64,000 bases of DNA from assembly GCF_000349325.1 (NCBI RefSeq), contig NC_020504.1:1302001-1366000 (forward strand), written 5' to 3'. The position numbers were made by a program, and so were the translations under genes. The notes under the pieces are model-generated. The model was not told the DNA's origin and made no database searches. It was given only the letters and a program-made list of their open reading frames with translations. Below are positions 17,521 to 25,706 of the stretch, one piece after another (position 1 is the first letter of the stretch; each line of letters begins with the position of its first letter). The DNA comes from Streptomyces davaonensis JCM 4913. Lineage in GTDB: Bacteria > Actinomycetota > Actinomycetes > Streptomycetales > Streptomycetaceae.

Positions 17521-18084
17521 CTACACAGGAGTCAGTGCAGCGCGAGCCGCCTCCAGGAACGCCCTTTGTGTCACCGGGTGTTGGGGACCGAGAGCACTCG
17601 CGGAGAGCGAGTTCCGCAACGCCTCCGCGGCCACCGTCACCGCCTCCGGCCCCTCCAGCCGTACGACATTCAGCGCCTCCCCCACCGCGCCCATCGCCAC
17701 GTCGTACTCCCGCCGCCGCGCCGTCTCCTCCGACGTCCCGATCGCTGACTGCCAGGCAGTCAGCGCCAGTTGGGCGCTGTCCGTCCGGCTCAGAAACGTC
17801 ACGTACGCCGCCCGCCGCACCGCCCGCTGGTTCGCCAGCGTCTGCTCGGTCAGTGTGCGGCGGGCCACGTCCAGTTGGGCCGTTGCCTGGAGTTGGCCCG
17901 CGTCCCAGGCGGCGGCCGCCTGTTGACGGCCCGCCTCCCATGCCGCCGCGGCCTGGCGCTCGCCCGCCGCCCACGCCGCCGCGGCCTGGCGCTTGGCGGC
18001 GGAGAGGGTGAACCACCCGGTCAGCCCGCCGCCGGCGATCGCGGCGCCCGCCGCGACCAGCGCCGTCACCACCGCCTCGTCCAC
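17521..18084 (-). CDS. membrane-anchored coiled protein with QAAAAW repeats
   Basis: 187 residues from a GTG start just after the stop of phosphoglucomutase (TGA G GTG), so probably translated by coupling. Residues 4-30 form one membrane anchor (VVTALVAAGAAIAGGGLTGWFTL). Residues 31-75 are four imperfect ~11-residue repeats of the type RQAAAAWxAGxx, giving a long helix with a tryptophan stripe, and the rest is helical. Family members are common in Streptomyces but have no known function. It probably projects a helical rod from the membrane into the cytoplasm. Confidence 0.6.
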   Translation of the reverse strand: MDEAVVTALVAAGAAIAGGGLTGWFTLSAAKRQAAAAWAAGERQAAAAWEAGRQQAAAAWDAGQLQATAQLDVARRTLTEQTLANQRAVRRAAYVTFLSRTDSAQLALTAWQSAIGTSEETARRREYDVAMGAVGEALNVVRLEGPEAVTVAAEALRNSLSASALGPQHPVTQRAFLEAARAALTPV

Positions 18085-18085
18085 C

Positions 18086-19726
18086 TCACGCGTCCAGCGC
18101 CGCCAGCACCACCGACCTGGCCTCCTCCTGGACCCGGGCCAAGTGGTCCTCGCCGAGGAAGGACTCCCCGTAGATCTTGTAGACGTCCTCCGTGCCCGAA
18201 GGACGGGCTGCGAACCAGGCGTTGGCCGTGCCGACCTTGATGCCGCCGAGCGCGGCGCCGTTCCCCGGAGCCTCCGTCAGCACCGACGTGACCGGGTCTC
18301 CGGCGAGGGTGTCGGCGGTGACCTGGCTCGGGGACAGCTTGGCGAGCAGGGCCTTCTCCTCGCGGGACGCCGGGGCGTCGACGCGGGCGTAGGCGGGGGC
18401 GCCGAAGCGCTCCGTGAGCTGCGTGTAGTGCTGGGACGGGGTCTTGCCCGTGACCGCCGTGATCTCGGAGGCGAGCAGGGCCAGGATGATGCCGTCCTTG
18501 TCGGTGGTCCACACCGAGCCGTCGCGGCGCAGGAAGGACGCGCCCGCCGACTCCTCGCCGCCGAAGCCGAGGCTGCCGTCGGACAGGCCGTCCACGAACC
18601 ACTTGAATCCGACCGGGACTTCGACCAGCGGACGGCCCACGTCCGCCGCGACTCGGTCGATCATGCTGGACGACACCAGGGTCTTGCCGATCCCGGCCGC
18701 CGTCGGCCACTGCGAGCGGTGGGAGAAGAGGTACGAAATCGCCACGGCCAAGTAGTGGTTGGGGTTCATCAGGCCGCCGTCCGGGGTGACGATGCCGTGG
18801 CGGTCGGCGTCGGCGTCGTTGCCGGTGGCGATGTCGTAGCGGGCGCGCTGCTCGATGAGCGAGGCCATGGCGTACGGCGAGGAGCAGTCCATGCGGATCT
18901 TGCCGTCCCAGTCCAGCGTCATGAAGCGCCAGGTGGGGTCGGTGAGCGGGTTGACCACCGTCAGGTCCAAGGCGTGTTCGTCGGCGATGCGGCCCCAGTA
19001 GGCGACTGACGCGCCGCCCAGCGGGTCCGCGCCGATGCGCACTCCGGCGGAGCGGATCGCCTCCAGGTCCAGGACCTGCGGCAGGTCTGCCACGTACGTG
19101 CCGAGGAAGTCGTAGCGGCCCGTGCCGGGGGCGGTCAGGGCGCGGGTGTACGGGATGCGGCGTACGTCCTTCAGACCGCCCGTGATGATCTCGTTGGCGC
19201 GGTCCTGGATCCAGGAGGTCGCCTCGGAGCCGGCGGGGCCGCCGCTCGGCGGGTTGTACTTGAAGCCGCCGTCGGCGGGCGGGTTGTGGGAGGGGGTGAC
19301 GACGACGCCGTCGGCGAGGCCGGAGGTGCGGCCGCGGTTGTGGGCGAGGATGGCGTGGGAGACCGCCGGGGTGGGGGTGTAGCCGTCGGTCTGGTCGATG
19401 AGGACCGTCACGTCGTTGGCCGCGAACACCTCCAGCGCCGTGATGCGCGCGGGCTCGGACAGGGCGTGGGTGTCGGCGCCGAGGAAGAGGGGGCCGTCGG
19501 TGCCCTGGGCGGTGCGGTACTCGCAGATGGCCTGGCTGGTGGCGGCGATGTGGTCCTCGTTGAACGCCGTCGCGAGGGACGAGCCGCGGTGCCCCGAGGT
19601 GCCGAACGCCACCCGCTGGCCGGGCTCGGCCGGGTCAGGGTGCAGTGCGTAGTACGCCGTGACCAGCCGGGCCACGTCGATCAGGTCCTCGGGCCCGGCG
19701 ACCTGTCCCGCTCGCTCGTCCTGCAT
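18086..19726 (-). CDS. pgm: alpha-D-glucose phosphate-specific phosphoglucomutase
   Basis: 546 residues from the ATG at 19726 (MQDERAGQ), chosen because GGAGGAG lies 7-9 bases upstream; an ATG six codons earlier has none. It interconverts glucose-1-phosphate and glucose-6-phosphate, linking glycolysis with glycogen, trehalose and cell-wall precursors. Seen motifs: FGTSGHRG near residue 41, the catalytic phosphoserine loop TPSHNPP (Ser146), the magnesium-binding loop NDADADRHG, and the sugar-binding GGEESAGAS. Length is normal for the family. It is divergent from a methyltransferase gene. Confidence 0.95.
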   Translation of the reverse strand: MQDERAGQVAGPEDLIDVARLVTAYYALHPDPAEPGQRVAFGTSGHRGSSLATAFNEDHIAATSQAICEYRTAQGTDGPLFLGADTHALSEPARITALEVFAANDVTVLIDQTDGYTPTPAVSHAILAHNRGRTSGLADGVVVTPSHNPPADGGFKYNPPSGGPAGSEATSWIQDRANEIITGGLKDVRRIPYTRALTAPGTGRYDFLGTYVADLPQVLDLEAIRSAGVRIGADPLGGASVAYWGRIADEHALDLTVVNPLTDPTWRFMTLDWDGKIRMDCSSPYAMASLIEQRARYDIATGNDADADRHGIVTPDGGLMNPNHYLAVAISYLFSHRSQWPTAAGIGKTLVSSSMIDRVAADVGRPLVEVPVGFKWFVDGLSDGSLGFGGEESAGASFLRRDGSVWTTDKDGIILALLASEITAVTGKTPSQHYTQLTERFGAPAYARVDAPASREEKALLAKLSPSQVTADTLAGDPVTSVLTEAPGNGAALGGIKVGTANAWFAARPSGTEDVYKIYGESFLGEDHLARVQEEARSVVLAALDA

Positions 19727-19870
19727 CTTCCCGCTCCTCCGCAAGGGTTCGATCGTCGGTCAGGCCCTCATTCTCCCCTGCCGGGGGCGTGCGGACGCGC
19801 ACGGCCGCCGTTGTGGCCCGCGTCCGCCGGGTGCGACTATGCGGGCCGACGAGCGAAAGGGAGACCCGAC

Positions 19871-20509
19871 GTGCCGCAAGAGGACCAACGCCCGCCCGCC
19901 GCCGTGCTGTTCGACACGCTGGGCGCCGACTACGAGAAGGCGTTCGCGCACGCCCCCGGGCATCTGGCCGCACTGGAGTGGCTGATCGGGCGGCTGCCGG
20001 CCGCCGCGTGGACGCTGGACGTGGGCAGCGGCACCGGACGGCCCACCGCCGCGGCGCTCGCCGGAGCGGGGCACTCCGTGGTCGGCATCGACGTCTCCCC
20101 GGTGATGGTGGAACTCGCCGCCCGCCAGGTCCCCGACGCCCAGTTCCGCCGGGCCGACATCCGTGAACTCCCGCTGGAGGAGGGCTTCTTCGACGGTGTG
20201 TGCGTGTTCTTCTCGCTGCTCCAGATGACCCGCGCGGAGCAGTCCGCGCTGCTGAGGCGGCTGGCGCGGGCCGTCAAGCCCGGTGGGCATCTCGTGGTCG
20301 CCACCGTGCCCGCGGACGTGGAGGACCTGGAGATCGTCTTCATGGGACAGCCGGTCCGGGCGACGAGCTTCGCCGAGGAGGACTTCACCGCCATGGTCGA
20401 GGCGGCGGGGCTGACGGTGCTGTCCAGTGACAGCACCGTCTTCACCCCGGACCATCCCGGCGCGGGGCCGGAGCCCCACCTGTACCTGTACTGCCGTCAG
20501 GAGCGCTGA
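19871..20509 (+). CDS. class I SAM-dependent methyltransferase
   Basis: 212 residues from the GTG at 19871 with AAAGGGAG upstream. The Rossmann SAM-binding signature is complete: LDVGSGTGRPTAAAL (motif I), VVGIDVSPVMVELAARQV (acidic ribose-binding residue), ADIRELPLEEGFFDGVCVFFSLL (motifs II/III), and VKPGGHLVVATVP. The substrate is unknown; small-molecule methylation is likely given the UbiE-like layout. It converges on pyruvate carboxylase with only 10 bases between. Confidence 0.85.
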   Translation: MPQEDQRPPAAVLFDTLGADYEKAFAHAPGHLAALEWLIGRLPAAAWTLDVGSGTGRPTAAALAGAGHSVVGIDVSPVMVELAARQVPDAQFRRADIRELPLEEGFFDGVCVFFSLLQMTRAEQSALLRRLARAVKPGGHLVVATVPADVEDLEIVFMGQPVRATSFAEEDFTAMVEAAGLTVLSSDSTVFTPDHPGAGPEPHLYLYCRQER

Positions 20510-20519
20510 AGCCTGCGGC

Positions 20520-23500
20520 TCAGGCGATCTCCACCAGCAGGTCGCCGCCCTCGACCTGCTGGATCCGGCCCACGGCGAGCCGGGAGACGGTGCCGTCCTT
20601 GGCGGCGGTGATCGAGGCCTCCATCTTCATCGCCTCGATCGTCGCCACCGTCGCCCCGGCCGCCACCTGGTCGCCCTCGGCGACCGCGAGGGTCACCACG
20701 CCCGCGAACGGCGCCGCGACATGGCCAGGGTTGGCGCGGTCCGCCTTCTCGGTGACCGGGATGTCCGAGGCCACGCCCCGGTCACGGACCTGGATGGGCC
20801 GCAACTGCCCGTTCAGGGAGGACATCACCGTACGCATGCCCCGCTCGTCGGCGTCGCCGACCGCCTGGAGCTCGATCAGCAGCCGCACGCCGGGCTCCAG
20901 GTCGATGGCGTACTCCTTGGCCTGGCGCAGTCCGTAGAAGAAGTCCTTGCTGTCCAGGACGCTGGTGTCGCCGAAGTTCTGGCGGTGGGTGTCGAACTCG
21001 CGCGTCGGGCCGGGGAAGAGGAGCCGGTTGAGGGTGGCGCGGCGGTCCTTGACCAGTCCGGTGCGGTCGTCGGTGGTCAGGGCCGTGGGCGGCTTGGCCT
21101 CGGCGCGGCCGCGCAGCGCCTTGCTGCGGAAGGGCTCGGGCCAGCCGCCGGGCGGGGTGCCCAGTTCGCCGCGGAGGAAGCCGATGACGGAGTCGGGGAT
21201 GTCGAACCGGTCGGGCGACTCCTCGAAGTCGGCCGGGGAGACGCCCGCGCCCACCAGGTGCAGGGCCAGGTCGCCCACGACCTTCGAGGACGGGGTGACC
21301 TTGACCAGGCGGCCCAGCATCCGGTCGGCGGCGGCGTACATCGCCTCGATGTCCTCGAAGCGGTCGCCCAGGCCGAGCGCGATGGCCTGGGTGCGCAGGT
21401 TGGAGAGCTGTCCGCCGGGGATCTCGTGGTGGTAGACGCGGCCGGTCGGCGCGGGCAGGCCCGCCTCGAAGGGGGCGTAGACCTTGCGGACGCCCTCCCA
21501 GTACGGCTCGAGGTCGCCGACGGCCTGGATGTCGAGGCCGGTCGGGCGGGCCGAGTGGTCGGTGGCGGCGACGATCGCGGACAGGGGCGGCTGTGAGGTG
21601 CTGCCCGCCATCGACGCCACCGCTCCGTCCACGGCGTCCGCGCCGGCCTGGATGGCGGCCAGGTAGGTGGCGAGCTGTCCGCCCGCGGTGTCGTGGGTGT
21701 GCAGATGCACCGGCAGGTCGAACTCCCGCCGCAGCGCCGATACGAGGGTGGCGGCGGCCGGGGCCCGCAGCAGTCCGGCCATGTCCTTGACGGCCAGGAC
21801 ATGGGCGCCCGCGGCCACGATCTTCTCGGCGAGGCGGAGGTAGTAGTCGAGGGTGTAGAGCTGCTCGTTCGGGTCGGACAGGTCGGCCGTGTAGCACAGG
21901 GCCACTTCCGCTACGGCGGTTCCGGTCTGCCGTACGGCGTCGATGGCGGGGCGCATCTGGTCGACGTCGTTGAGGGCGTCGAAGATGCGGAAGATGTCGA
22001 TGCCGGTGGCCGCTGCCTCCTGGACGAAGGCGTCGGTGACCTCGGTGGGGTACGGGGTGTAGCCGACGGTGTTGCGGCCGCGCAGCAGCATCTGGAGGCA
22101 GATGTTGGGCACGGCCTCGCGCAGCGCGGCGAGCCGTTCCCAGGGGTCCTCGGCGAGGAAGCGGAGCGCGACGTCGTAAGTGGCGCCGCCCCAGCACTCC
22201 AGGGAGAGCAGTTCGGGCAGGGTGCGGGCGACCACCGGGGCGACGGCGAGCATGTCCTTGGTGCGGACCCTGGTCGCGAGCAGCGACTGGTGGGCGTCGC
22301 GGAAGGTGGTGTCGGTGACGCCGAGGGTGGGGGACTCGCGCAGGGCGCGGGCGAAGCCCTCGGGGCCGAGCTCGATCAGGCGCTGGCGGGAGCCCGCCGG
22401 GGGCAGGCCCTCCGGTACCGGGGGCAGCTTGGCCATCGGGTCGGCCAGGTCGGGGCGCTCGCCGTGCGGGCGGTTCACCGTGACGTCGGCGAGATAGGTC
22501 AGCAGCTTGGTGCCGCGGTCGGCGGAGTGGCGGGCGGTCAGCAGGTGCGGGCGCTGCTCGATGAACGAGGTGGTGACCCGGCCCGCCTGGAAGTCCGGGT
22601 CGTCCAGCACCGCCTGGAGGAACGGGATGTTGGTGGCCACGCCGCGGATGCGGAACTCGGCGACGGCGCGCCGGGCACGGCCCACCGCGGCGGCGAAGTC
22701 CCGGCCCCGGCAGGTCAGTTTGACCAGCATGGAGTCGAAGTGGGCGCTGATCTCGGTGCCGGCGTGAGTGGTGCCGCCGTCCAGCCGGATGCCGGAGCCG
22801 CCCGGGGAGCGGTAGGCGCTGATCCGGCCGGTGTCGGGGCGGAAGCCGTTGGCGGGGTCCTCCGTGGTGATACGGCACTGGAGGGCCGCGCCGCGCAAGG
22901 TGACCGTCTCCTGGGCGAGCCCGAGGTCGGCGAGGCTCTCCCCGGCGGCGATGCGCAGTTGCGCCTGGACCAGGTCGACGTCGGTGACCTCCTCGGTCAC
23001 CGTGTGCTCGACCTGGATGCGCGGGTTCATCTCGATGAAGACGTGGTTGCCCTCGCGGTCCAGGAGGAACTCCACGGTGCCCGCGTTGCGGTAGCCGATC
23101 TGGCGGGCGAAGCTCACGGCGTCGGCGCAGATGCGGTCGCGCAGGGCGGGGTCAAGGTTGGGGGCGGGGGCCAGCTCGATGACCTTCTGGTGGCGGCGCT
23201 GCACGGAGCAGTCCCGCTCGTAGAGGTGGATGACGTCGCCGTGTCCGTCGGCGAGGATCTGCACCTCGATGTGGCGGGGTTCGACGACGGCCTTCTCCAG
23301 GAACACCGTGGGGTCACCGAAGGCGGAGGCGGCCTCGCGGGAGGCGGCTTCGATGGACTCGCGGAGCTGGGCGGGGTCCTCGACGCGGCGCATTCCGCGC
23401 CCACCTCCGCCCGCGACGGCCTTGACGAACACCGGGAAGCCGATGTCCTCGGCGGCGCGGACGAGTTCGTCGACGTCGGTGGAGGGCGCGGAGGAGCCGA

Positions 23501-23894
23501 GCACGGGTACGCCGGCTTCGCGGGCGGCGGCCACCGCGCGGGCCTTGTTGCCGGTCAGCTCAAGGATGTCGGCGCCGGGCCCGACGAAGGTGATGCCGGC
23601 GGCCTCGCAGGCGCGGGCCAGCTCGGGGTTCTCGGAGAGGAAGCCGTAGCCGGGGTAGACGGCGTCCGCGCCCGCGCGCCTGGCCGCCGCGACGATCTCG
23701 TCGACGGAGAGGTAGGCCCGCACCGGGTGCCCCGGCTCACCGATCTCATAGGCCTCGTCGGCCTTCAGACGGTGCAGCGAGTTGCGGTCCTCGTGCGGGA
23801 AGACGGCGACGGTGCGCGCGCCCAGCTCGTAGCCCGCGCGGAACGCCCGAATCGCGATCTCGCCACGGTTGGCGACCAGCACCTTGCGGAACAT
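20520..23894 (-). CDS. pyc: pyruvate carboxylase
   Basis: 1124 residues from the ATG at 23894 (MFRKVLVANRGEIA), with GAAGGGA 8 bases upstream. It carboxylates pyruvate to oxaloacetate using biotin, ATP and bicarbonate, the anaplerotic feed of the TCA cycle. Domains in order: biotin carboxylase (~1-450, GGGGRGMRRVED glycine loop, FIEMNPRIQVEHTVTE), carboxyltransferase (~530-800, TTFRDAHQSLLATRVRTKDM and LHTHDTAG), PYC/OADA domain, and C-terminal biotinyl domain with the lysine in EAMKMEA. It is a full-length single-chain enzyme and stands alone. Confidence 0.97.
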   Translation of the reverse strand: MFRKVLVANRGEIAIRAFRAGYELGARTVAVFPHEDRNSLHRLKADEAYEIGEPGHPVRAYLSVDEIVAAARRAGADAVYPGYGFLSENPELARACEAAGITFVGPGADILELTGNKARAVAAAREAGVPVLGSSAPSTDVDELVRAAEDIGFPVFVKAVAGGGGRGMRRVEDPAQLRESIEAASREAASAFGDPTVFLEKAVVEPRHIEVQILADGHGDVIHLYERDCSVQRRHQKVIELAPAPNLDPALRDRICADAVSFARQIGYRNAGTVEFLLDREGNHVFIEMNPRIQVEHTVTEEVTDVDLVQAQLRIAAGESLADLGLAQETVTLRGAALQCRITTEDPANGFRPDTGRISAYRSPGGSGIRLDGGTTHAGTEISAHFDSMLVKLTCRGRDFAAAVGRARRAVAEFRIRGVATNIPFLQAVLDDPDFQAGRVTTSFIEQRPHLLTARHSADRGTKLLTYLADVTVNRPHGERPDLADPMAKLPPVPEGLPPAGSRQRLIELGPEGFARALRESPTLGVTDTTFRDAHQSLLATRVRTKDMLAVAPVVARTLPELLSLECWGGATYDVALRFLAEDPWERLAALREAVPNICLQMLLRGRNTVGYTPYPTEVTDAFVQEAAATGIDIFRIFDALNDVDQMRPAIDAVRQTGTAVAEVALCYTADLSDPNEQLYTLDYYLRLAEKIVAAGAHVLAVKDMAGLLRAPAAATLVSALRREFDLPVHLHTHDTAGGQLATYLAAIQAGADAVDGAVASMAGSTSQPPLSAIVAATDHSARPTGLDIQAVGDLEPYWEGVRKVYAPFEAGLPAPTGRVYHHEIPGGQLSNLRTQAIALGLGDRFEDIEAMYAAADRMLGRLVKVTPSSKVVGDLALHLVGAGVSPADFEESPDRFDIPDSVIGFLRGELGTPPGGWPEPFRSKALRGRAEAKPPTALTTDDRTGLVKDRRATLNRLLFPGPTREFDTHRQNFGDTSVLDSKDFFYGLRQAKEYAIDLEPGVRLLIELQAVGDADERGMRTVMSSLNGQLRPIQVRDRGVASDIPVTEKADRANPGHVAAPFAGVVTLAVAEGDQVAAGATVATIEAMKMEASITAAKDGTVSRLAVGRIQQVEGGDLLVEIA

Positions 23895-24034
23895 TCGTGA
23901 TCCCTTCGCCTGGCGGTGAGGCCCCCATGGTGTCGGCCGCACCCCACATACGCCATGTGAACTGGACCACGGACCGCCTCGACACACCACACGTCACCCG
24001 GACGGGACCACCACCCGCCTGCCCCCGCTCCGGG

Positions 24035-25117
24035 CTAGTCGCCACCTCCGCCGCCACCGCCGTCACCACCGCCACCGCCGTCTCCCCCGCCGCCGTCGCC
24101 GCCCCCGGAGTCCCCGCCGTCGCCGCCGTCCGAGCCCCAGCCGTCGGCGCCGCCGAGTTCGTTGTCCTCCCGGTCAAGGCCGAGGTTGCTGAACCAGGGG
24201 CGGTCCCACCACTCGTCCACGGCGATCGGCTCCCCGAAGTGCGTCCGGCGCCGCTCGGCCCGGAACCGGGCCGCGCCCGTGGTGTCGCCGAGCCCGAAGG
24301 CGACGGCGAAGACGTGGGCCATGACGGCGTCCAGCGGGTCGGGGCTCTGGTGCTGCACGGTGGCAAGTGGCCGCAGTACCGAGCCCGGCTCGGGTTCCGG
24401 CCGGCCCCGGGGGCGGGTGAGCAGGGCCACCGGCCGGTCGTCGCGCAGCAGCACGGAACTCTTCGCGTTCTCCCGCTTCAGCACCCAGCGCTGCCCGGGC
24501 AGCGTCACCTCCGCGTACCGCTTGGACTTGCGCTTGCGGCCCTGGAGGACGAGCTCCGCCGAGACCTCGCCGACGGTCACCCGCAGCCCCTGGGACGGAT
24601 CGGAGCGCTCGCCGTGGAAGCCGAAGGGCGCGCGGATCCGTACGGCGGGGGCGTGCGGTCCCCAGACGTCCACCCGCACCAGGTTGCGGTCCACGGCGAC
24701 GGCGATCGGCCCGGCCGGTCCGGGCGCGAACCGGCGCGCGATCCACAGCGGTACGCCCTCGGCGCGGGCCATCTCCGCGACGGCCGCCACCTGCTGCGGC
24801 CCACCGCTGTGCCGTACGGCCAGCTCCCCCAGGGTGCGCGCGAACTCGGCGGCCTCGCGCACCTTCAGCGGCTTGCTGGTGCCGGTGACGCGCGTCACCG
24901 GGACGACGCCGGGCCCTTCCGGCAGCCCGCTCAGCGGACGCTCCGTACCGCCGCCGCCGAGCCACTGCCCGCGCTGGAAGGCGTCCGCCATGGCGACGAG
25001 GTTCAACTCGTGCAGCGGCGTGGTCCTACCGCCCTTGCGCAGCCCGGCATCGCTCAACTCGACGGTCCGCGCCAGCGGATTCCACGACCGCTCCCCATAG
25101 AGCACCTGGCTCACCAC
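24035..25117 (-). CDS. hypothetical protein with glycine-aspartate tail
   Basis: 360 residues. The body (1-320) is a mixed fold with VRVDVWGPHAPAVRIRAPFGFHG and VTLPGQRWVLKRENAKSSVLLRDDRPVALLTRPRG, which loosely recalls Tubby/LURP-like beta-barrels, but I cannot assign a family. Residues ~325-360 are almost only Gly and Asp (blocks such as GGDSGGGDGGGG), a disordered acidic tail. There is no signal peptide or membrane segment. It is a single gene with its stop 140 bases from the start of pyruvate carboxylase. Confidence 0.55.
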   Translation of the reverse strand: MVSQVLYGERSWNPLARTVELSDAGLRKGGRTTPLHELNLVAMADAFQRGQWLGGGGTERPLSGLPEGPGVVPVTRVTGTSKPLKVREAAEFARTLGELAVRHSGGPQQVAAVAEMARAEGVPLWIARRFAPGPAGPIAVAVDRNLVRVDVWGPHAPAVRIRAPFGFHGERSDPSQGLRVTVGEVSAELVLQGRKRKSKRYAEVTLPGQRWVLKRENAKSSVLLRDDRPVALLTRPRGRPEPEPGSVLRPLATVQHQSPDPLDAVMAHVFAVAFGLGDTTGAARFRAERRRTHFGEPIAVDEWWDRPWFSNLGLDREDNELGGADGWGSDGGDGGDSGGGDGGGGDGGGGGDGGGGGGGD

Positions 25118-25207
25118 AGCCCCCTGTCCTACGTCGTTCTACGGGGTCACCCCCGCTCACACAGAGTGCCACCGGCCCTTCGGCGGTTCCCGTTCGCGAT
25201 GCCGAGG

Positions 25208-25570
25208 CTAGCGGCGCCTCCGTACCGCCCGGGTGCGGCGGTAGGCAGTCCAGGATGCTTCCCGCTTCCAGGTGTGTCGATGCTGGTCAGGCAGCGGCGT
25301 GCGGAGTGTGTGCGGGTCCGTGCGGCCCTGTCCCTCGATTTCCTCGGGCAGCAGCCAGAGGTTGCCGAAGGGGTCCGGCTCCCAGGGGGCACCCTTGGCC
25401 ATGCGGTCCAGGCGGCGGCGCCGCAGTTCCTGGACGTGTCCCTTGCACAGACGGGTCTCGTGGCCGGTGACCCGGTGTCCGGATGTCGTGGAGCACCAGG
25501 TGCATGTCTCGGGCGGGCGCAGGCGGGCTCGCACGAGGGATGTCACGGTGGCCGCCAACAGGCCCGCCAC
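25208..25570 (-). CDS. small membrane protein with Cys/His cluster, start uncertain
   Basis: 120 residues if read from the GTG at 25570. It has an N-terminal hydrophobic helix (VAGLLAATVTSLV) and a cluster TCTWCSTTSGH, VTGH, TRLCKGH that could bind zinc, followed by a basic tail. The best ribosome site (GAAGGAG) lies before an in-frame ATC at 25592-25594, eight codons upstream, where no standard start exists, so the true N-terminus is open. High third-position GC supports a real gene. Function unknown. Confidence 0.4.
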   Translation of the reverse strand: MAGLLAATVTSLVRARLRPPETCTWCSTTSGHRVTGHETRLCKGHVQELRRRRLDRMAKGAPWEPDPFGNLWLLPEEIEGQGRTDPHTLRTPLPDQHRHTWKREASWTAYRRTRAVRRRR

Positions 25571-25669
25571 GGCGCCGAGTACGAAAGCGGTGATCGGCCG
25601 GTCTCCTTCGGGGTGTCGACCGAGGGGAACACCCCCGGTCGGGCGGCTGGCGGGAAATGTCGGTTCGAG

Positions 25670-25698
25670 CTGACGTTCGGAATTTCGACCGCTACTGT
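25670..25698 (+). promoter_or_regulatory. housekeeping-type promoter for a leaderless SARP mRNA
   Basis: CTGACG (25670-25675), 17 bases, TACTGT (25693-25698), then 8 bases to the GTG at 25707. The GTG has no ribosome site, so the mRNA probably begins at or next to the start codon. Confidence 0.5.
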
Positions 25699-25706
25699 CC
25701 TCAGCC

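Noticed and set aside
21693..23900. 735-codon plus-strand frame opposite pyruvate carboxylase
   Set aside because: Shadow of a strongly conserved enzyme on the other strand.
24035..24150. Short GGC/GAC tandem repeats as a possible structural or CRISPR-like repeat
   Set aside because: They encode the Gly/Asp tail of the protein at 24035-25117 and have no spacer structure.
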